Shown here one piece after another: positions 17,310 to 25,774 of a stretch of DNA of 64,000 nucleotides (positions are counted from its first letter, which is position 1; the number at the start of each line of letters is the position of its first letter). Under the pieces are notes generated by a model. It was given only the letters and a program-made list of their open reading frames with translations, made no database searches and was not told where the DNA came from. The translations under genes were made by a program, and so were the position numbers. Source of the stretch: Fictibacillus sp. b24. Lineage in GTDB: Bacteria; Bacillota; Bacilli; Bacillales; Fictibacillaceae. Location: contig NZ_JAUCES010000005.1 in assembly GCF_030348825.1 (NCBI RefSeq), positions 2,170,001 through 2,234,000 of the forward strand. Reading direction: 5' to 3'.

Positions 17310-19346
17310 TTAATCTAGCCTTTCTTTATCAAGAACACCTTGCCTAGTTAATATCTCTCTAATTGGCTCATAAGAATCATCGTTCCAGAATTCATCTGTA
17401 TTTACTAGCCTTGCAGCATCGTTCCTAGCCGTTTCAAGAATGCGATAATCGTGAACAAGATCTGCTACTTTAAAGTTGGGAACACCACTTTGTTTGTTTC
17501 CAAAGAAATCTCCAGGTCCTCGAAGCTCTAAATCTTTCTCCGAGAGCTCAAATCCGTTTATCGTTTCTGTCATGATCCTCATTCGCTCTTGCCCTTCTTC
17601 CGTTTTCGGGTCAGCGATAAGAACACAATAAGATTGTTCACTGCCCCGGCCAACCCGGCCTCTTAGCTGATGAAGCTGCGATAATCCAAATCTTTCCGCG
17701 TCATAAATGACCATGACTGTAGCATTAGGCACATTGACTCCAACTTCAACAACGGTAGTTGAAACAAGAACTTGGCAGACATTCGCCGCAAACCTTCTCA
17801 TCACTTCATCTTTCTCCGATGGATGAAGTCTGCCGTGCATCAAACCAACATCATATGTTTGAAAGTAGCTGCTCAATTGTGCATGAACATCTATCGCATT
17901 TTGAACATCGACTTTTTCAGATTCCTCAATTAAAGGACAAATGACATATGCCTGTCTTCCGTTCTCGATTTCTTTTTTTATAAAATCAAGAACGCGGTCT
18001 AACATTCCATGTTTGGCCCAATGGGTGATGATCGGCTTTCTCCCGGCCGGCATAACATCAATCGTTGAAACATCCATATCTCCAAACGCTGATATAGCAA
18101 GCGTTCTCGGTATGGGAGTTGCCGTCATAAAGAGCACGTCTGGGCTTTCTCCTTTTTCCCTCAGCACCCTTCTTTGGTTTACTCCAAATCGATGCTGTTC
18201 GTCCGTAATTACAAGGCCCAAGTTATTGAAATTCACTTCGTCCTGTATAAGAGCATGCGTACCGACCATGATCTGAATCTCACCTTGGCTTAATAGACTC
18301 AATGTTTCTTTGCGAAGTTTTCCTTTTACAGAAGAAGTTAAAAGGGCAATTGAAATTCCAAAAGGGGCGAAGAGTTCTTTTAATGATTGAAAATGCTGTT
18401 CAGCGAGAATTTCCGTAGGCACCATCAATGCCCCTTGTTTGTTAGCTGTTACCGCTGCATAAAGAGCAATGGCAGCAACAACTGTTTTCCCTGAACCTAC
18501 ATCTCCTTGAAGGAGTCTGTTCATACGGCTTGTGTCAGATAAATCTCTTAAAATTTCTTCTACTACTCTTTGCTGCGCCTCTGTTAATTGAAACGGCAAA
18601 GAACGAGTAAACGCGTCAACTTCTTCCCTGTCAAACTTTAGCGATGCTCCTTCTGACTGCTGCCTGTTCCATTTTCGAAAGATCTGCATCTTTAATTGGA
18701 AAAGTAACAACTCTTCATATGCAAGTCTTCTTCTTCCGGCTTTTAAGACTTGAAAGCTTTCAGGAAAGTGCATCATTTTTAGAGCGGATTCTTTATCAGG
18801 CAGACGGTATGTATCTCGCAGTTCTTTGGGAATCGGATCCTCAATCAATCCTGAAAATTGACGAAACGCTTGATCGATTATTTTACGCATCGTCTTTCCA
18901 TAAAGAGATCCTTTAACTGAATAGACAGGTTCAATTTTTCGGTCATCTGAAAATGCTCCAAAATGCACATCACTTACAGTTAGAGTCATTTTATTGCGAT
19001 CCCACTTGCCGGTTACTGTTAATGTCTGACCTAATGATATTTGATTCTTTAAGAAAGGTCTGTTAAAAATAGTAGCCGTAATTAAATACTTCCCGATCAA
19101 CATTTTAAAAGATAGTCTGGATTTTTTCTTCGGAAAATAACGCAGAGAAGGTTCTGAGTGAACCTTCCCTTCGATCGTTGCTTTTTCATCGTGCGCAATC
19201 TCTGCTAAATCTTTCTTTTGGTAATCTTCATATCGATAAGGCAAATATTCTAAAAGATCTTCGACAGAATGAATACCCATGCTTGCTAATTCTTCCGCTT
19301 TCTTTTCCCCTATTCCCGTAACGGTTGTAATGGATTGAGTCAGCAT
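17310..19346 (-). CDS. recG: ATP-dependent DNA helicase RecG
   Basis: Branch-migrating helicase that remodels stalled replication forks and Holliday junctions. The 678-residue protein has an N-terminal wedge/OB-fold domain (about 1-160), Walker A GDVGSGKT (281-288), the DEQH box (382-385), TATPIPRT, and the C-terminal motifs QLRGRVGRG and DLELRGPGDFFG. It follows sdaAA with a 3-bp gap and precedes fapR, the same order as in B. subtilis. Confidence 0.98.
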   Translation of the reverse strand: MLTQSITTVTGIGEKKAEELASMGIHSVEDLLEYLPYRYEDYQKKDLAEIAHDEKATIEGKVHSEPSLRYFPKKKSRLSFKMLIGKYLITATIFNRPFLKNQISLGQTLTVTGKWDRNKMTLTVSDVHFGAFSDDRKIEPVYSVKGSLYGKTMRKIIDQAFRQFSGLIEDPIPKELRDTYRLPDKESALKMMHFPESFQVLKAGRRRLAYEELLLFQLKMQIFRKWNRQQSEGASLKFDREEVDAFTRSLPFQLTEAQQRVVEEILRDLSDTSRMNRLLQGDVGSGKTVVAAIALYAAVTANKQGALMVPTEILAEQHFQSLKELFAPFGISIALLTSSVKGKLRKETLSLLSQGEIQIMVGTHALIQDEVNFNNLGLVITDEQHRFGVNQRRVLREKGESPDVLFMTATPIPRTLAISAFGDMDVSTIDVMPAGRKPIITHWAKHGMLDRVLDFIKKEIENGRQAYVICPLIEESEKVDVQNAIDVHAQLSSYFQTYDVGLMHGRLHPSEKDEVMRRFAANVCQVLVSTTVVEVGVNVPNATVMVIYDAERFGLSQLHQLRGRVGRGSEQSYCVLIADPKTEEGQERMRIMTETINGFELSEKDLELRGPGDFFGNKQSGVPNFKVADLVHDYRILETARNDAARLVNTDEFWNDDSYEPIREILTRQGVLDKERLD

Positions 19347-19349
19347 CTC

Positions 19350-20237
19350 TTACTTCTCGTTTAGCGGTATGCCAAAGATTTTTGCCTCGAGCTCTCTTCC
19401 TGTAGGAGTAGCTGCTAAACCGCCCTGTGCAGTCTCCCTGAGTGCTGATGGCATCGTCAGACCAATTTTATACATCGCATCGATTACTTCGTCACATGGA
19501 ATACGGCTAACAATACCCGCAAGAGCCATATCAGCAGCAACGATCGCGTTGCTTGCACCCATCGCGTTTCTTTTCACACATGGAACTTCTACAAGGCCTG
19601 CTACGGGATCACATACAAGCCCTAGCATGTTCTTTAAAGCGATAGCCATTGCTTCAGCAGATTGAGAAGGTGTTCCTCCTGCTAGTTCAACGATCGCGGC
19701 GGCTGCCATACCTGTTGCTGATCCTACTTCTGCTTGACATCCTCCAGCAGCTCCAGAAATTGATGCATTGTTTGCAACAACAAAGCCAAATGCTCCAGCG
19801 GCGAACAAGTATTCAATCATCTGTTCACGTGTTGGATTCAATTTTTCTTTTAGTGCAAACAACGTACCAGGAACAACCCCTGCAGATCCGGCTGTCGGTG
19901 TTGCACAGATAGTACCCATCGCTGCATTCACTTCGTTTGTAGCCATCGCTTTACTCACAGCATCAAGCATCAATTCACCAGAAAGTGATTTACCTGATTT
20001 AATGTACGTTTGAAGAAGTTTACCGTCACCACCAGTTAAACCAGAATGAGACTTCACATCTTCTGTAATACCGCGCAATACTGCTTCTTCCATAACTTTT
20101 AAATTTCTGTCCATGAATCCAAGAACTTCTTCTCTTGAACGGCCCGTTACATCCATTTCTTGCTGGATCATAATCTCAGAGATTTTACATTTTTTTGATA
20201 CAGCTAATTCTATTAATTCAGCTACATTACGAAACAT
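19350..20237 (-). CDS. sdaAA: L-serine dehydratase, iron-sulfur-dependent, alpha subunit
   Basis: Catalytic subunit of the 4Fe-4S enzyme that deaminates serine to pyruvate. The 295 residues hold conserved cysteines in ATICATPTAGSAG, GAAGGCQAE and LVCDPVAGLVEVPCVKRN, which bind the cluster. The ATG at 20237 has a GAGGTG site six bases upstream; an in-frame GTG nine bases earlier falls inside that site. It follows sdaAB by 12 bp, forming a two-subunit enzyme as in B. subtilis. Confidence 0.97.
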   Translation of the reverse strand: MFRNVAELIELAVSKKCKISEIMIQQEMDVTGRSREEVLGFMDRNLKVMEEAVLRGITEDVKSHSGLTGGDGKLLQTYIKSGKSLSGELMLDAVSKAMATNEVNAAMGTICATPTAGSAGVVPGTLFALKEKLNPTREQMIEYLFAAGAFGFVVANNASISGAAGGCQAEVGSATGMAAAAIVELAGGTPSQSAEAMAIALKNMLGLVCDPVAGLVEVPCVKRNAMGASNAIVAADMALAGIVSRIPCDEVIDAMYKIGLTMPSALRETAQGGLAATPTGRELEAKIFGIPLNEK

Positions 20238-20249
20238 TCTTCTCACCTC

Positions 20250-20912
20250 TTAATCGTGTATCTTTACTACTTGTTGAACGATAGGGAGAGAACTTAATTC
20301 ATCAATGATGATGTTATCGGCATTTTGATCGATTTCAATAACCATCAGTGCTTCTTTCCCTTTTTCTTTTCGCGATACTTCCATATGACCGATATTGATT
20401 TCATGCTTAGCTAAAATATTTGCGACTCCTGCAATGGCTCCGTATTTATCATTATGCACAATTAGAAGAGCAGGATGATTTCCAGACAGCCTTAAAGCGA
20501 AACCGTTCAATTCGGTAATCTCAATTTTTCCGCCACCGATTGAAATTCCAACAACTTCAATCTTGTCGTTCTCATCACCAATGATGACTCGAGCTGTATT
20601 CGGATGATCTGTAACTGCATCTTCAGCAGTCATCGTTACTTTGATTCCTTCTTGTTTTGCGATTGTAAGCGCATCCACAATCCTAGTGTCGAAAGTGTCA
20701 TAATCTAGAATTCCACCTACAATCGCTACATCTGTCCCGTGACCTCTATAGGTTTTTGCAAACGAGCCATAAAAAGAAATCGTTGCATATTTTGGTTTTC
20801 TCCCAAACAGGCTCCTTGCAACTCTTCCAATCCTTGCAGCACCAGCTGTATGCGAACTAGACGGTCCAATCATGATGGGACCGATAATATCAAACACACT
20901 TTTATATTTCAT
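20250..20912 (-). CDS. sdaAB: L-serine dehydratase, iron-sulfur-dependent, beta subunit
   Basis: Partner subunit of SdaAA. The 220 residues begin MKYKSVFDIIGPIMIGPSSS with SHTAGAARIGR, the serine dehydratase beta signature, and end in an ACT domain (about 148-220, ALLIVHNDKYGAIAGVANIL) likely to sense an amino acid. The ATG at 20912 follows GAAGGAG; an ATG five codons upstream would precede the ribosome-binding site, so it is rejected. Confidence 0.97.
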   Translation of the reverse strand: MKYKSVFDIIGPIMIGPSSSHTAGAARIGRVARSLFGRKPKYATISFYGSFAKTYRGHGTDVAIVGGILDYDTFDTRIVDALTIAKQEGIKVTMTAEDAVTDHPNTARVIIGDENDKIEVVGISIGGGKIEITELNGFALRLSGNHPALLIVHNDKYGAIAGVANILAKHEINIGHMEVSRKEKGKEALMVIEIDQNADNIIIDELSSLPIVQQVVKIHD

Positions 20913-20942
20913 GATGATCTCCTTCAAATGCGTTTTTTCCCA

Positions 20943-20999
20943 ATAAAATAAGTATCCTCTCTTAACTTTATCATACTTTAAGTTTAAGAGAGAATACTT
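20943..20999 (-). terminator. Long inverted repeat after fakA
   Basis: AAGTATTCTCTCTTAAACTT (20999-20980) pairs with AAGTTAAGAGAGGATACTT (20968-20950), a ~19-bp arm with one bulge and one mismatch, followed by ATTTTATT on the minus strand. It is best read as the fakA terminator, although the arm is unusually long and the T run weak. Confidence 0.65.
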
Positions 21000-21006
21000 T
21001 TCATTT

Positions 21007-22683
21007 TTACTCTACTGACAAAATGAATGAATAGATCGGCTGTTTTCCGTTATGAATCTCAGCTTCAGCATCTGGAAACTTTTCTTCAATAAACTCAGCA
21101 AGTTCCTGTGCTTCTTCTTCCGAACTATCTTCACCGTAAATAATCGTTACGATCTCTGAATCTTCATCTAACATCTTCGTTAGAAGTTCTTTCGTCACTT
21201 CTTGTTTGTCAGTCTTTGAAGAGATAATTTTCCCTTCAGAGATTCCCATGAAATCACCTTTTGCGATTTCAACACCATCAATTGAAGTATCTCGAACCGC
21301 ATAGGTTACTTGTCCAGATTTCACTGAGGAGATCGCTTCATTCATCTTCTTCTCATTTTCCTTCATATCAGCAGAAGGATTGAAAGCTAGGATAGAAGCA
21401 ATTCCTTGTGGAACGGTTTTGGTACGGATAATTACCACTTCCTGCTCAACCACACTTGCAGCCTGTTCAGATGCCATAATAATGTTTGAGTTGTTTGGAA
21501 GAATAAATACCTTTTCAGCATTAACCTCAGAAATGGCTTTAACAATATCCTCCGTACTCGGATTCATAGTTTGTCCACCTTGTATGACAGACGCTCCCAT
21601 TGAAGAAAACATCTCTTCAATGCCCTCACCCATTGCAACCGTAACAATACCATATTCCTTCTTTTTCTCAGAAACAGGTTGTGAATAAGAAGGAACCACT
21701 TCATTTTCGCTCTCTAAGATCGCTGAATGCTGTTCACGCATGTTTTCAATCTTAATGTTAATTAAGCTGCCATAACGGTGTGCTAATGTGAGCATGTTAC
21801 CTGGCTGTTCCGTATGAATATGAACCTTAACTACGTCATCATCTGCAACCACTAAAAGAGAATCACCATGCTCACTTAATTCATTACGAAACTTAATTTC
21901 GTCGAACGGATTCTTCTTAACTTTCTGGTCTTCGAATCTTACCATAAATTCTGTGCAATATCCGAAATGAATATCCTCAGTTTTCATATGCATCTGTGCT
22001 TTATGATGTTCAGCGTTAACAAGCTCACCCATAGAAGGTGCATTCACAGAAACTTTCGGCAGTTCTTTACCTTCAAGCACTGCTAAAAACCCTTCATAAA
22101 CCGTAACTAAACCTTGGCCGCCAGAGTCTACAACGCCAACTTCTTTTAACACAGGCAGAAGATCTGGTGTTCTGTTTAAGGAAGCTTTGGACTCTTTTAC
22201 AAGTTCTTTCATGATGTATAGAATGTCATCTGATTTTTTAGCTTCTTTTACTGCTTTTTTAGCTGCATCTTTCGCTACAGTTAAAATTGTACCCTCTACT
22301 GGTTTCATAACTGCTTTATAAGCTGTCTCTACACCTTTATCAAATGCATTAGCAAATTCAGCTGCTGAGATAGAGTCTTTCCCTTCAATTGATTTAGAGA
22401 AGCCTCTAAATAGCTGAGATAGGATAACTCCTGAGTTTCCTCGTGCTCCCATTAGTAACCCTTTAGCAAAAGCACTTGCTACGGTCCCGATACTATTAGA
22501 AGTGTTTTTTTCTACTTCTTTTGCACCAGAAGTAATCGTTAAGTTCATGTTTGTTCCTGTATCTCCGTCAGGGACAGGAAATACATTCAGTGCATCGACC
22601 ATTGCTGCGTTTCTTGATAGGTTTGAAGCGCCCTCGAGCACCATTTTTGAAAACTTTTTTCCGTCTAATACTTTTAAAGACAC
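21007..22683 (-). CDS. fakA: Fatty acid kinase catalytic subunit FakA (YloV)
   Basis: ATP-dependent kinase that phosphorylates fatty acids bound to FakB/DegV-type carrier proteins. The 558-residue protein has an N-terminal DhaL domain with the metal-binding DALNVFPVPDGDTGTNM (Asp39, Asp41), a middle domain, and a C-terminal domain with the VFILPNNSNIIM segment. Length and layout match B. subtilis YloV. It follows yloU by 15 bp and sits in a region rich in lipid genes. The fatty acid substrate role comes from characterised homologues. Confidence 0.93.
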   Translation of the reverse strand: MSLKVLDGKKFSKMVLEGASNLSRNAAMVDALNVFPVPDGDTGTNMNLTITSGAKEVEKNTSNSIGTVASAFAKGLLMGARGNSGVILSQLFRGFSKSIEGKDSISAAEFANAFDKGVETAYKAVMKPVEGTILTVAKDAAKKAVKEAKKSDDILYIMKELVKESKASLNRTPDLLPVLKEVGVVDSGGQGLVTVYEGFLAVLEGKELPKVSVNAPSMGELVNAEHHKAQMHMKTEDIHFGYCTEFMVRFEDQKVKKNPFDEIKFRNELSEHGDSLLVVADDDVVKVHIHTEQPGNMLTLAHRYGSLINIKIENMREQHSAILESENEVVPSYSQPVSEKKKEYGIVTVAMGEGIEEMFSSMGASVIQGGQTMNPSTEDIVKAISEVNAEKVFILPNNSNIIMASEQAASVVEQEVVIIRTKTVPQGIASILAFNPSADMKENEKKMNEAISSVKSGQVTYAVRDTSIDGVEIAKGDFMGISEGKIISSKTDKQEVTKELLTKMLDEDSEIVTIIYGEDSSEEEAQELAEFIEEKFPDAEAEIHNGKQPIYSFILSVE

Positions 22684-22698
22684 AAAACTTCCTCCTAA

Positions 22699-23061
22699 CT
22701 AAGGGGTTGTCACCCTGACACCCTGAACATAGATATTCACTGAGTCAACCGCTAAACCAAGCATTTGATCCAGGGTATATTTCACTTTGTTCTGAACGTT
22801 ATGAGCCACTTCAGAAATCTTTGTTCCATAACTTACAATGATATACATGTCGATATGTACTTCATCTTCCTCTTGGCGAACAACGATCCCTCGGGAGAAA
22901 TTTTCACGTCCTAAAAGTTCAGTTATTCCATCCTTTAATTGCTTTCTTGATGCCATGCCAACAATTCCATAACAATCGATTGCGGCTCCACCTGCGATAG
23001 TGGCAATCACTTCATTAGAAATATCAATTTGACCATAGGTTGTTTTCATTTCAATGGACAT
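22699..23061 (-). CDS. yloU: Asp23/Gls24 family protein YloU
   Basis: A 120-residue alkaline-shock-type protein (Asp23/Gls24 family, DUF322). The characteristic segments are ISNEVIATIAGGAAIDCYGIVGM and VHIDMYIIVSYGTKISEVAHNVQ. The family is linked to envelope stress but has no known enzyme activity. It is cotranscribed with fakA, a conserved pairing in Firmicutes. A likely sigma-A promoter at 23140-23168 drives it. Confidence 0.93.
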   Translation of the reverse strand: MSIEMKTTYGQIDISNEVIATIAGGAAIDCYGIVGMASRKQLKDGITELLGRENFSRGIVVRQEEDEVHIDMYIIVSYGTKISEVAHNVQNKVKYTLDQMLGLAVDSVNIYVQGVRVTTP

Positions 23062-23139
23062 GCTTACATCCCCCTTTAAATTGTTAAATGGCTAACAAAT
23101 ATTTTACTATACATTAGTCTTTTTTGAAAGGACTACTAC

Positions 23140-23168
23140 ATTTCACACTATGTAAATAGTATTGTCAA
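23140..23168 (-). promoter_or_regulatory. Candidate promoter of yloU-fakA
   Basis: TTGACA (23168-23163), 17-bp spacer and TGAAAT (23145-23140). The -35 is perfect, the -10 weak. Confidence 0.55.
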
Positions 23169-23200
23169 GGAAATTTACTTGAAAACCTTTCACTAATATG

Positions 23201-23229
23201 TTGCATTGCTTCTGAAGTCATGCTAATAT
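23201..23229 (+). promoter_or_regulatory. Sigma-A promoter of rpmB
   Basis: TTGCAT, 17-bp spacer ending in TGC (extended -10) and TAATAT at 23224-23229. It lies about 70 bp before the rpmB start. Confidence 0.78.
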
Positions 23230-23296
23230 TATTTAGTATTTAACATACGATTGAATTGATGCAAAGCTTTTTTGCTGTAAAGGAGGTTCACCTACT

Positions 23297-23485
23297 ATGG
23301 CTCGTAAATGTTTTATTACTGGAAAAGGACCTAAAACTGGTAACAAGCGTTCTCACGCAATGAACAAATCAAAGAAAAGCTGGGGAGCTAATGTCCAAAA
23401 GGTTCGTATTCTTGTGGACGGAAAGCCTAAGCGCGTATACGTTTCTGCTCGTGCCCTTAAATCAGGTAAAGTTGAACGTGTATAA
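23297..23485 (+). CDS. rpmB: 50S ribosomal protein L28
   Basis: Large-subunit ribosomal protein of 62 residues, [20 protein letters not shown]..., basic and full length. The N-terminal MARKC retains one cysteine, but the downstream pair needed for a zinc ribbon is absent, so this is the zinc-independent type. An AAAGGAGG site lies 10 bp before the ATG. It is monocistronic, divergent from yloU and ended by a strong terminator, as in B. subtilis. Confidence 0.98.
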   Translation: MARKCFITGKGPKTGNKRSHAMNKSKKSWGANVQKVRILVDGKPKRVYVSARALKSGKVERV

Positions 23486-23487
23486 AT

Positions 23488-23521
23488 AAAAACAGCAGCT
23501 GCCGCTGCTGTTTTTTTTTTG
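23488..23521 (+). terminator. Intrinsic terminator of rpmB
   Basis: AACAGCAGC pairs with GCTGCTGTT around TGCC, followed by nine or more Ts. Confidence 0.95.
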
Positions 23522-23527
23522 GAAGTA

Positions 23528-23777
23528 GTTGATTTCCGTTCCAGGTGCTCGCTTTCCGCGGGGCAGGCGGTGAGCCCCTTGCCGCTTTGCGCCATAAGGG
23601 TCTCACCTGTCTAGTTGCAGTGGCTAGCCCCTCGAGGTCAAAAGTTAAACGGCCAAAAAGGCAAAGTGCGCCTTCCTTGCCGTTCACCTTTTGCTTGTCG
23701 GGGCTGAACGAGCCACTTCCACTTTTCGGACTGCCCACCTGTCCCGCAGGAGTCTCGCACCTTGCACTCCAATCAAC
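23528..23777. repeat. Palindromic repeat family, copy 3, interrupted by a second palindrome
   Basis: The outer ends GTTGATTTCCGTTCCAGG and CACTCCAATCAAC are those of the family in inverted orientation, but the copy is 250 bp long because about 120 bp are inserted in one arm (23610-23730). It fills the gap between the convergent rpmB and spoVM genes. Apart from this repeat and two terminators I see nothing in 23486-23954. Open frames across it are an effect of its GC-rich sequence. Confidence 0.85.
23610..23730. mobile_element. Secondary palindromic insert inside repeat copy 3
   Basis: The insert is itself an imperfect hairpin: AGTGGCTAGCCCC pairs with GGGGCTGAACGAGCCACT, and AAAAGTTAAACGGC pairs with GCCGTTCACCTTTT. 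The interrupted repeat resumes with CTGCCCACCTGTCCCGCAGG, and CTG is present on both sides, suggesting a short target duplication. No transposase is present; it looks like a non-autonomous element. The boundaries are approximate. Confidence 0.55.
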
Positions 23778-23918
23778 CTTCATAGAAGACAATATTTGAA
23801 GGCAACAATCTTATAGAAAACAGCCTTTAGAAAAGAGTCTTTTCGTACATAATATCTAAGTGGACAGTATTTTTGCACAAGCCGACAGTAACCACATTCA
23901 TCAGCAGGATCTGTACAC

Positions 23919-23953
23919 AAACAAAAAAAGCGCACTGGGCGCTTTTTTTGTTT
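23919..23953. terminator. Bidirectional terminator after spoVM
   Basis: AAACAAAAAAAGCGC pairs with GCGCTTTTTTTGTTT (one offset base) around a short loop. It lies 2 bp past the spoVM stop and has T runs on both strands. Confidence 0.9.
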
Positions 23954-23954
23954 G

Positions 23955-24035
23955 TTATCCTTTTTTAAAAGAACCTAAGATGGCACGTACGAATCCCCCT
24001 AAGAATCTAGGAAGTTTAATGGTATAAAATTTCAT
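23955..24035 (-). CDS. spoVM: Stage V sporulation protein M
   Basis: A 26-residue amphipathic peptide that binds the curved forespore membrane and anchors SpoIVA for spore coat and cortex assembly. Translation gives MKFYTIKLPRFLGGFVRA followed by ILGSFKKG, nearly identical to B. subtilis SpoVM, including Pro9 and the glycine pair. The ATG at 24035 is preceded by a strong GGAGGAGGGG site. It lies between thiN and rpmB, as in B. subtilis. I could not identify a convincing sigma-E promoter in the 106 bp upstream. It shows that the host makes endospores. Confidence 0.97.
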   Translation of the reverse strand: MKFYTIKLPRFLGGFVRAILGSFKKG

Positions 24036-24141
24036 CTTACCCCTCCTCCAGGCCCATAAAAAATGATAAGAGCTAAACAATAAAATACTTTATTCCCCTT
24101 TTTATAAAAAGGTGCATTGGGGCCTGTATTCCGTAATTTTT

Positions 24142-24786
24142 TTAATCACGGCTCTTTACCATCAATATTATGCCGGAGTCGAAAGAATAAGTACCACTTT
24201 TATTTACAAGCTCATTAGAGATGCATAATGACGATCCAGCATTTAAAACTGCATGTCTTAAAGGGTATTTAAAACCTTCCAATGTTATTCCTTTTACCTC
24301 ATCAGTCTGTGAAAGAAAAGAAATATAATGGTATTTTTCATCATGATCAATTTTGTAGCTGCCTGGCATGTGAAGTGAGATTTCATTTTTTATATCGATT
24401 AGTTTTATAGAAGCTGAGTTATGCCGGCTCTTATATAGTAGCTGTATGTTCATCAGCTCATGATCCAGCCTTCCTCCAGAGGCACCAAACAACAAGATTT
24501 CCTCTGGATTCTGTTTCAACGCCCATTCTAAAGCGATTTCCATATCTGTAGCATCTTTTTCTGGACGATATTGATTTATATTAATCTGAGTTTGCAGAAT
24601 CTTTCTTTTTTCAATATCTGTAACTGAATCAAAATCCCCAAAAGCATAATTTGGGATGATATGTTTTTCTATCAGATACAATGTGCCCCTGTCCACACCT
24701 ACCCACACACACTCAGGTGAACTATGGTAGGCATTTAGATCAGGTATCAAATGCTCAGGGCCACCTGCAACGATTCTTATTTTCAT
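24142..24786 (-). CDS. thiN: Thiamine pyrophosphokinase
   Basis: Transfers pyrophosphate from ATP to thiamine to make TPP. The 214-residue protein has the N-terminal catalytic domain with VAGGPEHLIPDL, GDFDSVTD (about 56-63), EKDATDMEIALEWAL and GASGGRLDHELMN, and a C-terminal thiamine-binding barrel. Its start overlaps the thiT stop by 4 bp (ATGA), so uptake and activation of thiamine are coupled under one TPP riboswitch. Confidence 0.95.
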   Translation of the reverse strand: MKIRIVAGGPEHLIPDLNAYHSSPECVWVGVDRGTLYLIEKHIIPNYAFGDFDSVTDIEKRKILQTQININQYRPEKDATDMEIALEWALKQNPEEILLFGASGGRLDHELMNIQLLYKSRHNSASIKLIDIKNEISLHMPGSYKIDHDEKYHYISFLSQTDEVKGITLEGFKYPLRHAVLNAGSSLCISNELVNKSGTYSFDSGIILMVKSRD

Positions 24787-25352
24787 GCTGCTCGGGTGTA
24801 TCCGCTTCGTGCAGCATGCAATAATTTAGGAGCCGTGTTTGTTAAAAGAATGACCACAAGTGACGTTATTACAAAAATAACAATCATGAATGAACCATTA
24901 TACATAAATGAATAAAGCCATATGTTCATTTCTTCCGCTAAATCACTAAAGAAGATAACTCCTGATAAAACGTGCGAGATCGTTCTTAATAAACAGCCGA
25001 CAAAGATACCCGTAACCATTAGAATCGTTCTTTTCGATTTATTTTGTGCCAATGACGGCGCAAACGCACCTGCAACACCTGCTAGAGCAAACGCTAACGG
25101 ATAGTCTAGAATCATTTGAGCTGGGTGTACTACATAAGGGTTAACAAGAAGCTGAAGAAGGCCTACCGCTAATCCAGTAAATACACCTGCTTTAAAGCCT
25201 CTTCTAAAGGCCATCAAGAAGATTGGAACCATCTCAAGAGATACAGACCCGCCTTGCGGCCACGGACCAGCAAATTTAATCATGCCTAAGATCAATGACA
25301 GAGCAGACATAATAGCTATTTCTGTTAGTAAAGAAATATTGTTGTTCTTCAT
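24783..25352 (-). CDS. thiT: Thiamine ECF-transporter substrate-binding protein ThiT
   Basis: Integral membrane S component that binds thiamine and works with an energy-coupling factor module encoded elsewhere. The 189 residues form about six membrane helices and contain the ThiT-type substrate segment KFAGPWPQGGSVSLEMVPIF and ALAGVAGAFAP. In B. subtilis thiN stands alone between rpe and spoVM and the ThiT homologue (YuaJ) is elsewhere, so the pairing here differs. Its transcript starts with a TPP riboswitch and also carries a palindromic repeat copy in the leader. Confidence 0.93.
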   Translation of the reverse strand: MKNNNISLLTEIAIMSALSLILGMIKFAGPWPQGGSVSLEMVPIFLMAFRRGFKAGVFTGLAVGLLQLLVNPYVVHPAQMILDYPLAFALAGVAGAFAPSLAQNKSKRTILMVTGIFVGCLLRTISHVLSGVIFFSDLAEEMNIWLYSFMYNGSFMIVIFVITSLVVILLTNTAPKLLHAARSGYTRAA

Positions 25353-25406
25353 TGTTTATCCTCCTTTTTTTCTTTTTCAAAAATCTTTTTTCATGCCTTC
25401 ATGCAA

Positions 25407-25534
25407 TTTGATTGAAGTGAAAGGTGCGAGACTCCTGCGGGACAAGCGGTCAGGTGAGACCCTTAGGGCGCAAAGCGGCAAGGGGCTCACCGCCTGCCCC
25501 GCGGAAAGCGAAGCACCTGTAACGGAAATCAACC
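25407..25534. repeat. Palindromic repeat family, copy 4 (intact)
   Basis: An intact ~128-bp copy, from TTGATTGAAGTGAAAGG to AACGGAAATCAAC, with pairing blocks AGGTGCGAGACTCCTGCGGG and CCCCGCGGAAAGCGAAGCACCT. It lies between the riboswitch terminator and thiT, so it must be transcribed whenever thiT is. It is the best reference copy for the family. Confidence 0.88.
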
Positions 25535-25584
25535 ACTTTCAAAAGCTACAAAGCATCAACCACACTTGATTGCAATAAAAGCAA

Positions 25585-25621
25585 ATAAAAAAAGCAACCG
25601 GCATGTGAGCGCGGTTGCTTT
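25585..25621 (-). terminator. Riboswitch-controlled terminator of thiT-thiN
   Basis: AAAGCAACCG pairs with CGGTTGCTTT around CGCTCACATGC, followed by TTTT. It lies 40 nt past the TPP aptamer and is the expression platform. Confidence 0.9.
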
Positions 25622-25654
25622 AGGATTCATCTCATTTGAATACAAAAAGTCATA

Positions 25655-25757
25655 CGACTCCACATCCCTACGCAGGTATGATCCAGCTTCAGGTTCAAAG
25701 GGTCGGGAGAACACTCCCCTCTCAGCCCTTTAAAGGACTCCCCCTGTGGTTGCTTAT
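25655..25757 (-). ncRNA. TPP riboswitch (THI element)
   Basis: Minus-strand RNA with all signature pieces in order: GGGCTGAGAGGGGAG, then GACCCTTTGAACCTGAAGC, TGGATCATACCTGCGTAGGG. The closing stem P1 is CCACA (25749-25745) with TGTGG (25664-25660). The element starts just past the rpe stop; a TATAAT at 25779-25774 overlapping that stop is a possible promoter -10. When TPP is bound the downstream terminator should form and thiT-thiN expression stop. Counting the repeat and terminator, 25353-25774 has no gene. Confidence 0.96.
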
Positions 25758-25774
25758 TTTATTATTTGGTTCAA

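Noticed and set aside
23610-23730. Complete insertion sequence
   Set aside because: Too short for a transposase, and no inverted-repeat-bounded gene is present; kept only as a non-autonomous element.
23457-23799. Overlapping open frames of 80-111 codons on both strands
   Set aside because: They lie within repeat copy 3 and the rpmB end, have no ribosome-binding sites, and arise from the GC-rich palindrome lacking stops. The same holds for frames at 44183-44396 and 25282-25569 in copies 5 and 4.
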